Positions 51,793 to 59,386 of a DNA stretch of 64,000 nt are shown here, piece after piece. Position 1 is the stretch's first letter; each line of letters begins with the position of its first letter. The stretch spans positions 1-64,000 of the forward strand of contig CABUXJ010000008.1 in assembly GCA_902495455.1 (NCBI GenBank), written 5' to 3'. The notes under the pieces are model-generated. The model did not search any database. It saw nothing but the letters and a program-made list of their open reading frames with translations, and was not told the DNA's origin. The position numbers were made by a program, and so were the translations under genes. The DNA comes from an uncultured Prevotella sp. GTDB taxonomy: Bacteria > Bacteroidota > Bacteroidia > Bacteroidales > Bacteroidaceae.

Positions 51793-52791
51793 ATGAAAGA
51801 GATACTCAACCGAATACTCAATCACGAGGAACTGACCCGCGAAGAAACGAAGGCCATCCTCATCGGAATAACAAAAGAACAATATCCCGCCGAACAGATA
51901 ACGGCGCTGCTGACCGGTCTTCAGATGCGCGGCATCACCGTCGACGAACTGCTCGGTTTCCGTGACGGCATACTCGAAACAGGCGTTCCCGTGCCGCTTG
52001 ACTGCGAACGATATATCGACGTTGTCGGCACGGGTGGTGACCGAAAGAACACGTTCAACATCTCCACGACGGCCTGCTTTGTCATCGCCGGAGCCGGATA
52101 TAAGGTCGCCAAGCACGGCAACTACTCTGCCACGAGTATCAGCGGAGCATCCAATGTCATCGCTTCCCACGGTGTGAAGTTCACCGACGACATCGACCGC
52201 CTCAACCGCTGCATCAACGAATGTGGCATCGTCTACCTCCATGCGCAGCTTTTCGCCCGTGCCATGAAGTTTGTCGGTCCCATCCGAAAGTCCCTTCAAT
52301 TCCCCACATGCTTCAATCTGCTTGGCCCTATCGTCAATCCGTCGAAGCCCCAATGCCAGCTGCTCGGCGTGGCGACGCTCGACCAGATGCGCCTGTACAG
52401 CAATGTCTACTGTAAAATCGGCATCGACTACGGCATTGTCAACAGCATCGACGGCTACGACGAGATATCCCTCACGGGCGATTTTAAGGTCACGACCAAC
52501 AGCTATGAACGCATCTTCTCTCCTCAGGACCTCGGATTCGGCATTGCCCGGCCGGAAGAGCTGGTGGCCGGAGCGACCGAAGAGGAGGCCGCCCGCATCT
52601 TTGACAACGTGTTGTCTAATACAGCCCTGCCCGCACAAAAGAACATTGTGCTGGCCAACGCCGCCTTCGGCATACAGGTTCTGGAACGCGGAAAGAAATC
52701 CATCGACGAGTGCGTGGCCATAGCCCGCGAATCAATCGACAGCGGTCGCGCCATGAAAACATTCCATAAGTTTGTCGAACTCAACTCATAA
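51793..52791 (+). CDS. trpD: Anthranilate phosphoribosyltransferase
   Basis: 332 residues from MKEILNRILN (the longer frame from 51700 is non-homologous, Pro/Ser-rich). PRPP-binding VVGTGGDRKNTFNIST and GNYSATSISGASNV are diagnostic. Separate from trpG, unlike the fused enteric form. Confidence 0.95.
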   Translation: MKEILNRILNHEELTREETKAILIGITKEQYPAEQITALLTGLQMRGITVDELLGFRDGILETGVPVPLDCERYIDVVGTGGDRKNTFNISTTACFVIAGAGYKVAKHGNYSATSISGASNVIASHGVKFTDDIDRLNRCINECGIVYLHAQLFARAMKFVGPIRKSLQFPTCFNLLGPIVNPSKPQCQLLGVATLDQMRLYSNVYCKIGIDYGIVNSIDGYDEISLTGDFKVTTNSYERIFSPQDLGFGIARPEELVAGATEEEAARIFDNVLSNTALPAQKNIVLANAAFGIQVLERGKKSIDECVAIARESIDSGRAMKTFHKFVELNS

Positions 52792-52794
52792 GAC

Positions 52795-53607
52795 ATGAAA
52801 GACGTACTCGAAGAGATTGTCGCGTGGAAGCGCATTGAAGTCGACCGGATGAAACAAGTACTGCCGGAGCGAGACATTCACGCCCGTGTCGAGCGCATGC
52901 TCGGCAGCCATGTCCCCTCCATGAAGGCCGCACTGACGGATTCCGACTCCGGTATCATAGCCGAATTCAAGCGCAAGTCGCCCTCCAAAGGATGGATCAA
53001 GGAATACGGCCGGGCCGACGATATACCGTTGGCATACCAGCAAAACGGTGCCGCGGCCGTCAGCATACTCACCGACGAAAGGTTTTTCGGCGGTTGCGAC
53101 GACTTCATCCGCGAGGCATGTGATGCCGGAGTGACCATACCCATATTATATAAGAACTTCGTTATAGACGAATATCAGCTGTTTCAAGCCCGCCTTTGCG
53201 GCGCTTCAGCCGTGCTCCTGATTGCCGCCGACCTATCGAAAGCAGAATGTCGGCAACTCACCCGCACCGCCCACGAACTTCAGTTGGAAGTTCTTTTGGA
53301 GATGCACAGCGAGGAAGAGACGGAATATGCGGACATCGAACCTGACATCTGCGGCATCAACAACCGCAATCTCGGATCGTTCGTGACCGACGTCCAGAAC
53401 TCTTTCCGCTTGGCTCGGCACCTTCCCGCAGACGCCGTCAAGGTAAGCGAAAGCGGCATTTCCGATCCCGAGACAGTACGAAATCTGCGTCTTGCGGGCT
53501 ACCGCGGCTTCCTGATAGGCGAAAATTTCATGCACACGGCCTCTCCGGGCAATTCCCTTAACGACTTCATATCACAACTTCATCAACCCCAAAATCCACT
53601 TCTATGA
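52795..53607 (+). CDS. trpC: Indole-3-glycerol-phosphate synthase
   Basis: A 270-residue TIM-barrel enzyme: IIAEFKRKSPSKGWI near the N-terminus, then GCDDFIREA, LYKNFVIDEYQ, GINNRNLGSF and SESGISDPE. Starts three bases after trpD and overlaps trpF by four (ATGA). Not fused to TrpF. Confidence 0.96.
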   Translation: MKDVLEEIVAWKRIEVDRMKQVLPERDIHARVERMLGSHVPSMKAALTDSDSGIIAEFKRKSPSKGWIKEYGRADDIPLAYQQNGAAAVSILTDERFFGGCDDFIREACDAGVTIPILYKNFVIDEYQLFQARLCGASAVLLIAADLSKAECRQLTRTAHELQLEVLLEMHSEEETEYADIEPDICGINNRNLGSFVTDVQNSFRLARHLPADAVKVSESGISDPETVRNLRLAGYRGFLIGENFMHTASPGNSLNDFISQLHQPQNPLL

Positions 53608-54311
53608 TTATCAAAGTATGCGGCATGCGCGACGGTGCCAATATCCGCGATGTCATTTCACTCGGCATCGACTGGATTGGAATGATCTTCTGGTCCGGTT
53701 CTCCGCGCCATGTCAGTATGATTCCGACCCATGCCGGCATCATCCCCGATCGCGGTTCGCTCGACACCCAGTGTGCCGATAACAGTTTCAAACGTGTCGG
53801 TGTTTTCGTCGACGACATGCCACAGACCATCATCACCCGCGTCGTCAACTACCGTTTGGACCTCATACAGCTCCACGGCAACGAGACACCGACGATGATT
53901 CGCAATCTCCGCGCTACACTCGACCCGGACATCCGACCGGGCATAAAGTTCATTAAAGCCATCAGCGTGGCCTCGCCCGAAGACATTGCCAAATGCCACG
54001 ACTATGAAGATTGCGTCGACTACTTCCTTTTCGACACCCGTTGCACATGCGTCGGAGGCAGCGGTCGACAATTCGACTGGTCAATATTGAACGGCTATGA
54101 CGGTTCGCGGCCGTTCCTCCTAAGCGGCGGCATCGGCCCAGACGACGCCAAAATGGTTGCCAAGTTCACTCATCCCATGTTCGCCGGCATTGATCTCAAC
54201 TCACGCTTTGAGACCGAGCCGGGCATGAAGGATGTCACACTGCTCAGCAAATTCATAAGCGAAATAAGGTGTACCGGAAATAACAACAAACGATATGAAC
54301 AAGATCAATAA
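53604..54311 (+). CDS. trpF: Phosphoribosylanthranilate isomerase
   Basis: A 235-residue TIM barrel: IKVCGMRDGANI at the start (catalytic Cys), GVFVDD, LIQLHGNE, FIKAISV, FLLSGGIGPDDA and DLNSRFE. Slightly longer than average (~205) because of loops at ~50-60 and ~180. Overlaps trpA by 17 bases. Confidence 0.95.
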   Translation: MIIKVCGMRDGANIRDVISLGIDWIGMIFWSGSPRHVSMIPTHAGIIPDRGSLDTQCADNSFKRVGVFVDDMPQTIITRVVNYRLDLIQLHGNETPTMIRNLRATLDPDIRPGIKFIKAISVASPEDIAKCHDYEDCVDYFLFDTRCTCVGGSGRQFDWSILNGYDGSRPFLLSGGIGPDDAKMVAKFTHPMFAGIDLNSRFETEPGMKDVTLLSKFISEIRCTGNNNKRYEQDQ

Positions 54312-55071
54312 ACTATTCTCAGAAAGTAAGGACCGCAAACTGTTGTCGCTTTACTTCTGCGCCGGCTGCCCCACCCTCGACAGCACCGCCGATGTCATCC
54401 TCAGCATGCAGCGCCGCGGCATCGACATGATTGAAGTGGGCATACCGTTCAGTGACCCGATGGCCGACGGGCCGGTCATTCAGGATGCCGCCACATGCGC
54501 ATTGCGCAATGGAATGAGCCTCCGTCTGATATTCAGTCAGCTGAAAGAAATAAAGGACGAGGTTCACATCCCACTCATACTGATGGGCTACTTCAACCCC
54601 ATCATGCAGTACGGAGTGGAGAACTTCTGCCGCAGTTGCGTCGAGTGCGGCGTTTCCGGCGCCATCATCCCCGACCTGCCGTTCAAGGACTACATGGAAG
54701 AAGTCAAACCGGTTGCCGACCGTTACGACCTGCGCATCATCATGCTCATCACCCCCGAGACAAGCGAGGAGCGCATACGCTTCATAGACGACCATACCGA
54801 CGGTTTCATCTACATGGTCTCTTCGGCCGCCACCACCGGTGCGCAGAAGAGTTTCGACGAAACCAAACAGGAGTATTTCCGCCGAATCAACGCCATGCAG
54901 CTCCGCAATCCACGCATGATCGGCTTCGGAATCTCCAACCGTCAGACGCTCGAGAGTTCGCAGCAGAATGCCGCAGGAGCCATCATCGGCAGCAAATTCG
55001 TCACACTGCTCAACGAGAGCAAAGATGCGGACGAGGCGTTAGACAAGCTGTTTGACGCACTAAACAATTAA
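54295..55071 (+). CDS. trpA: Tryptophan synthase alpha chain
   Basis: A 258-residue TIM barrel releasing indole from indole-glycerol phosphate. MIEVGIPFSDPMADGPVIQ has the catalytic Glu, GYFNPIMQYG and IIPDLPFKDY the catalytic Asp. Last trp gene; its stop (55069-55071) touches a palindromic repeat and overlaps the antisense stop of the 55068-56879 gene. Confidence 0.96.
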   Translation: MNKINKLFSESKDRKLLSLYFCAGCPTLDSTADVILSMQRRGIDMIEVGIPFSDPMADGPVIQDAATCALRNGMSLRLIFSQLKEIKDEVHIPLILMGYFNPIMQYGVENFCRSCVECGVSGAIIPDLPFKDYMEEVKPVADRYDLRIIMLITPETSEERIRFIDDHTDGFIYMVSSAATTGAQKSFDETKQEYFRRINAMQLRNPRMIGFGISNRQTLESSQQNAAGAIIGSKFVTLLNESKDADEALDKLFDALNN

Positions 55072-56879
55072 AGTGAAGAACGAAGAGGGAAGAGTGAAGA
55101 ATTTGCTACCGCCGTTCCAACTTCGCCCTCACTCTGCCCCGTGAGAACGGCGGCAGCAAATTCTTCACTCTTCCCTCTTCCCTCTTCGTTCTTCACTTTA
55201 ATTTCCATATATTTTATTCTCCTCGTGATATTCGACAGCGGCACGGCAAAGATGAGATATGTCCTTCCGCAGATGTCCACAGTCTTGAATTTCTGTTCCG
55301 GCATATCATAGACATCACTTCTGTATATCAGGAAACGCTTGTAAAACGGTATCGTTTCCGGCCGCTCTTCGTTCAGTATAAAACGCAGCAAAGCGACCCG
55401 TCGGCCTTGCGGGAGGCGCATCACGGCAATGTCGCCGCGACAGTCCGTGGCCAATCGCACGTATGCCGCCGTGTCGTTTTCCATCTTCTCCACCACATCT
55501 TCAGGCAGATAGACCACCCGCCGCTTACCGTAGAGGGCGGCCGCACTGCGCAGGTTAATGTCGTCAGCATCAAAACCTTGATAGCAGGTGTTGAAACCAA
55601 ACACTACTGAGGGCAACACATATCTGTCTACAAGGGCATCAAACATCGCCGAACCGGTCTTGCGGAGCTGCCGGACCTTCACCGTTTCGGTCGAAACATT
55701 CTGTTGTTGAACCATCTGATAGCGATAGTTGCGACCGTTTTCCCATGCTTCACCAGCCACGGCCACCGTCACTGCCGTCATTATCGCCACGCCGCCGACA
55801 GCCAACACCCGTCCCTTACGCCACGGAGCGAGGCGCAAGAGCAAGCTCACGAGCAGCAGAGAGGAGAGGAAATCGAGGTGGAAGCACACCCTTTCGGCCG
55901 TCTGACCGCAAACGAAGACAAGCCCGGCCGCGGGCAACAGCGCACTATAAACCACATAGTGACGCCGCAACTCGCCAGAAAGGACATCCCGCCGTCTGAA
56001 CCAAGCCACGGTTGCAACGGCCAAGAGCAACCACGTGATGCGCATGGAGAAGACAAGGTTCATCCCTCCGATGACAATCCTGATCAAAAACGACATACCG
56101 CCGGTGTCCGCCCGTCCTATCGTTGCGGGAGAAAAGGCACACAGCATGGAGCCTACGATAAAGCCCGCCACGGCCGGCAAGGCCGCACTCGACATCACCC
56201 TGCGGCGTTCTCTCACCATCCAAACCGCCAGTCCGAAGGACAGCGGGAGCGTCAAGGCCTCGTGCGTCCAGCCCGCGAGCAATGCCAGAGGAGCGGCAAG
56301 ATAGGCGGCCGCAGTGAGTCGTCGCCGTTCCACCTTATAAAAATATGTGAGAAAGAGCAACACGCCGACAGCCGTCCACATGTAGTTGACGCACCCCAAC
56401 GTCCACAGGAACACGTCGCGGAAGCCCGGCATGAAGACATAAAACAGGAAGACAAAGAGGAACACGGATATATTGAAATCCGACCGGGACCGGTTTCTGT
56501 CCGTTCGCCGCACACTGAGATAGGATTGTCGTCGGGAATAGTCCACGGTGACAAACCGTGCACTCAACAAGACCAGCACGCAAAAGAGCACCGTGTTGAC
56601 GACGTCGGCAACGTCCTCGCCGACGAAAGCCAGGACAGCCTGCGCCACTGCGTGCACCACGATGCGTCCGTTGGTGACAAAATAATGGACTCTCTGCGAC
56701 TCGATGATATCGTCCCATGACGTGACCGGACGTCGGGGCAACGTCAGATCATTCTCATCTTCGACCCACACACAGCGATAGACGACGTCGTCCATCAGCG
56801 TGAGCGGTGTCATGCGGTTGAGAAACAACATCACCGCCGCCGTCACGACAATCAAGAGCCACGCCCATCTGGTCTTCAT
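55068..56879 (-). CDS. Polytopic membrane protein, DUF6056-like (possible glycosyltransferase)
   Basis: A 603-residue inner-membrane protein with about ten hydrophobic segments, N-terminal (FLNRMTPLTLMDDVVYRCVW) and a large C-terminal soluble part, like the DUF6056/GT39-style family. It overlaps the upstream GT2 gene by four bases (ATGA). With GtrA and the GT2 it resembles the gtr cassettes that decorate surface polysaccharide, where the third gene is the specific transferase. The last ~42 residues (VKNEEGRGKSEEFAAAV... to LRSSL) come from the palindromic repeat, so the original C-terminus was probably near ...YLIFAVPLSNITRRIKYMEIK. Confidence 0.85.
   Translation of the reverse strand: MKTRWAWLLIVVTAAVMLFLNRMTPLTLMDDVVYRCVWVEDENDLTLPRRPVTSWDDIIESQRVHYFVTNGRIVVHAVAQAVLAFVGEDVADVVNTVLFCVLVLLSARFVTVDYSRRQSYLSVRRTDRNRSRSDFNISVFLFVFLFYVFMPGFRDVFLWTLGCVNYMWTAVGVLLFLTYFYKVERRRLTAAAYLAAPLALLAGWTHEALTLPLSFGLAVWMVRERRRVMSSAALPAVAGFIVGSMLCAFSPATIGRADTGGMSFLIRIVIGGMNLVFSMRITWLLLAVATVAWFRRRDVLSGELRRHYVVYSALLPAAGLVFVCGQTAERVCFHLDFLSSLLLVSLLLRLAPWRKGRVLAVGGVAIMTAVTVAVAGEAWENGRNYRYQMVQQQNVSTETVKVRQLRKTGSAMFDALVDRYVLPSVVFGFNTCYQGFDADDINLRSAAALYGKRRVVYLPEDVVEKMENDTAAYVRLATDCRGDIAVMRLPQGRRVALLRFILNEERPETIPFYKRFLIYRSDVYDMPEQKFKTVDICGRTYLIFAVPLSNITRRIKYMEIKVKNEEGRGKSEEFAAAVLTGQSEGEVGTAVANSSLFPLRSSL
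55069..55200. repeat. GAAGAGTGAAGAAT-family palindromic repeat between trpA and the convergent membrane-protein gene
   Basis: Left arm 55069-55117 and right arm 55145-55200 pair along their length (one mismatch, seven extra bases on the right). Core TTTGCTACCGCCGTTC / GAACGGCGGCAGCAAA is as in ligA. It probably terminates both convergent operons, and it encodes the C-terminal tail of the membrane protein. Confidence 0.85.
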
Positions 56880-57805
56880 ACGCCTTCCTTTTCAGAGATT
56901 ATATATGCGGGACGGTGTTTCGTCTCGATAAATATGCGGCCGAGGTATTCGCCGATGATGCCGAGCGAGAACAGCTGCATGCCGCCGAGAAAGAGCACCA
57001 CGATGATGAGCGTCGGAAATCCCTGGACGGGATCGCCATAGATGATAGTTTTGACGAAGAAGTAGATACTGTAAGCGATGGCCGCCACCGACGACGCCAG
57101 TCCGAGTATGGTGGATATGCGCAACGGTGCGACGGTGAAAGAGGTGATGCCGTCGATGGCCAGATTGACCAGTTTCAGCAGGTCCCACGACGACTTTCCG
57201 GCGGCACGGTCCTGCTGCTCGAATGTGATTTCCGCCTTACGGAATCCCATCCAGCAGAACATACCTTTCGTATATCGTTGCGTCTCCCGCATGGTCCGCA
57301 GAGCCTCGACACACTTGCAGTCCAACAGCCGGAAGTCACCGACATTCTCCAGCACCTCCACGTCCGTCACCTTCTGCAACATCCGGTAGTAGAGCAGGGA
57401 CAGGCGGCGGCGCCACCACGGTTCGCGTCCGCGCGTGACTCGCCGCGCATAGACATCCTCATAGCCCTCTTCCCACAGACGGAGCATGTCGGGGATGAGC
57501 GACGGCGGATGCTGCAGGTCGGCATCGATTATGACGAGACAGTCGCCGCGGGCATTGTCAAAACCGGCCAGCATGGCACTCTCCTTACCGAAATTTCTCG
57601 ACAGACTCACGTAGCAGACCCTGACGTCCGACTGTCTCAGTTCGCGCATCACGCCGAGAGTGTCGTCGCTACTGCCGTCATCGACCAGAAGTATCTGCCA
57701 CATATAGTCGGTCTGACTGTCCATCAGCCGCCGCAGTTCGCCGTAGAGTAACGGCAACGATGCCTCCTCATTGTGACAAGGCACAAGTATAGTCACTTTC
57801 TTCAT
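56876..57805 (-). CDS. Family 2 glycosyltransferase (GtrB/DPM1-like)
   Basis: A 309-residue membrane-anchored transferase moving a sugar from a nucleotide donor to polyprenyl phosphate. Catalytic VDDGSSDDT (41-49), DADLQHPP (94-101) and two C-terminal helices. Between GtrA and the DUF6056-like gene, same strand; a purine-rich tandem repeat separates it from gtrA. Confidence 0.92.
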   Translation of the reverse strand: MKKVTILVPCHNEEASLPLLYGELRRLMDSQTDYMWQILLVDDGSSDDTLGVMRELRQSDVRVCYVSLSRNFGKESAMLAGFDNARGDCLVIIDADLQHPPSLIPDMLRLWEEGYEDVYARRVTRGREPWWRRRLSLLYYRMLQKVTDVEVLENVGDFRLLDCKCVEALRTMRETQRYTKGMFCWMGFRKAEITFEQQDRAAGKSSWDLLKLVNLAIDGITSFTVAPLRISTILGLASSVAAIAYSIYFFVKTIIYGDPVQGFPTLIIVVLFLGGMQLFSLGIIGEYLGRIFIETKHRPAYIISEKEGV

Positions 57806-57920
57806 TCTTCACTTTTCACTCTTCATTCTTCACTTTTCACTCTTCATTCTTCACTCTTCATTCTTCACTCTTCATTCTTCACTCTTCATTCTTCACTCTT
57901 CATTCTTCACTCTTCATTCT
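57803..57920. repeat. Tandem array of a ~14-bp unit (TTCATTCTTCACTC)
   Basis: About eight units of TTCATTCTTCACTC or TTCACTTTTCACTC. The complement, GAGTGAAGAATGAA, is the flank of the ligA and trpA palindromes. It covers the GT2 start codon and the last five codons plus stop of gtrA (MKSEE). Confidence 0.85.
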
Positions 57921-58286
57921 CTTGAACACCAGCCGAACCAACAGGAAGTTAACCGGTATGGCAATGGCGTAGACGGGTATGGGGACAAGCCATTCCGGCA
58001 CTCCGACACACATCCACACATGAAAGAGCGAGATGTGGATGAGATAGTTGACACCGTGGGCCGCGCAAAATCCGACACCGTTTTTGACCGACGTCCGGCT
58101 ACGGAAGGTGTAGCGGGAGGACAGCAGATAGTTGAAAACGAAACTGACGACATATCCGATCGTATATGCCATGCCGTCGGCCATGAGCCCCAGCAGCACC
58201 AGATATGTGCCGTAGTGTATGGCTGTGGCCAATGCTCCGACCACAACAAAACGCGCCATCTCTCCCCGTGTCTCCTTGCCAATCAT
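57900..58286 (-). CDS. GtrA-family membrane protein (lipid-linked sugar flippase)
   Basis: 128 residues from MIGKETRGEMARFVVVGALA, four hydrophobic helices, GtrA-typical VGALATAIHYG and NYLLSSRYTFRS. GtrA proteins are thought to flip polyprenyl-linked sugar. The start is supported by a TAAGTTTG box at 58365-58358; an ATG at 58370 would lie upstream of that promoter. Its C-terminal MKSEE and stop are made from the tandem repeat. Confidence 0.85.
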   Translation of the reverse strand: MIGKETRGEMARFVVVGALATAIHYGTYLVLLGLMADGMAYTIGYVVSFVFNYLLSSRYTFRSRTSVKNGVGFCAAHGVNYLIHISLFHVWMCVGVPEWLVPIPVYAIAIPVNFLLVRLVFKRMKSEE

Positions 58287-58357
58287 TTCCGGATGTCTTT
58301 GCCTTATGATTTTCTCAATCGCCCACGGGCATCCCGTCCGACACCCGTTGCTTTCTG

Positions 58358-58365
58358 CAAACTTA
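58358..58365 (-). promoter_or_regulatory. -7 box TAAGTTTG of the gtr-like operon
   Basis: Minus strand TAAGTTTG 72 bases before the chosen gtrA start. Confidence 0.45.
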
Positions 58366-58446
58366 CACATTTTTTTCCGTTTCAGGACCGGAATGAGAAA
58401 AAAACATCGCTTTCGCGGACAAATCTGTAAACGAAGCACCCCACGG

Positions 58447-58654
58447 GGCCCCACTGAGCCCCACCCCGGCCCTCCCCGGCCCACCCCGGCCCTCCCCAAG
58501 GGGAGGGTGCCTACGGAGTGAACGGCGCTCCACAAGTATGGTCGACCCGTCGCGACCGCCTCTTTGCCACGTGGGTGATATATGTTATATGTCAGAGATA
58601 TCTTCCTTCATCTCGCAGGCACCCTCCCCTTGGGGAGGGCCGGGGTGGGGCCGG
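58447..58654. repeat. GC-rich repeat island, second copy
   Basis: 58447-58511 is the CCCTCCCC/GGGGAGGG element in reverse, 58540-58568 the GTCGCGACC repeat, 58618-58654 the element in forward orientation; the two outer copies thus form an inverted pair. Shared ATGTCAG...CTTCATCTCG precedes the forward copy as at 45050-45084. No gene seen in 58287-59386. Confidence 0.75.
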
Positions 58655-58671
58655 AAATACAACTGTTAAAA

Positions 58672-59060
58672 ACTCGGAATAATCTCAACAAAAAGTCTCG
58701 ATTTTAACATAAATTCCGCACCAAGTCGTCCCTCGGCCTCAAATATGCGAGTTTTGCGCGTGCATCTTTTTCTCACTGAGCATCAATGCGTTACATCAGA
58801 AATCACAGAAGTGTGCAACTTTTTCACCGATTTCTTCGAGCCGTAAGGCCCTTACGGCTTTGCAACGGGGCCCCCGTTGCATCGCAGCGGCGTGCTCGTT
58901 GCAAGACAGCGGCGGCCCCGCCACGGACCAACGGGGCCCTTACGGCAAGCCCGCGGCAACTTTTCAGTCGGAAAATTACGTCCGAATGGCAAAATCAGAG
59001 CTGCGTCGCCGATTTTTTGAAGCATTTTTCATGTGTTAAATTTATGATATTATTCTGACA
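58672..59060. repeat. Large GC-rich intergenic repeat, copy D
   Basis: CTCGATTTTAACATAAATTC start, CCCTCGGCC (58730), GTGTGCAAC (58811), palindrome GCCGTAAGGCCCTTACGGC (58840-58858), second CCCTTACGGCAAG downstream, end near TTCTGACA. GTG 58813 to TGA 59058 is again 81 codons, no indel against copy C over the whole length. Confidence 0.85.
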
Positions 59061-59254
59061 CACAATCATCCCGACTCTATGCCCGCCGTACTTCACGGTG
59101 TTCGTCCTGCATCTTCGGACACTATTCAAGAGCCTTCCCGGAGGCGTCAGGGACAAGTGGCATGATTGTCCGAAAAAGGTGGAATATCGGCCCAATATAT
59201 GGACGGCGAGGCAAAATTTATCGCCTTTTATTCTTTATTTGCCTTAATAATACG

Positions 59255-59262
59255 TATCTTTG
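59255..59262 (+). promoter_or_regulatory. -7 box TATCTTTG of the pectinase gene
   Basis: TATCTTTG 124 bases before the start at 59387. TTTG at 59238-59241 is only 13 bases away, so the -33 is unclear. Confidence 0.5.
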
Positions 59263-59386
59263 CAGCAATATCTCGTCAAACCTGAAACAAATTAAGAAAA
59301 CCGATCTACAGCCTTTCAAGGATAAATTTGAAACAGGCCGTGGATGCTCACGGAGCGACTACAATACTATACTATTAATAACAAAT

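Noticed and set aside
57803..57920. CRISPR array
   Set aside because: Unit is only ~14 bp, with no unique spacers and no cas genes; simple tandem repeat.
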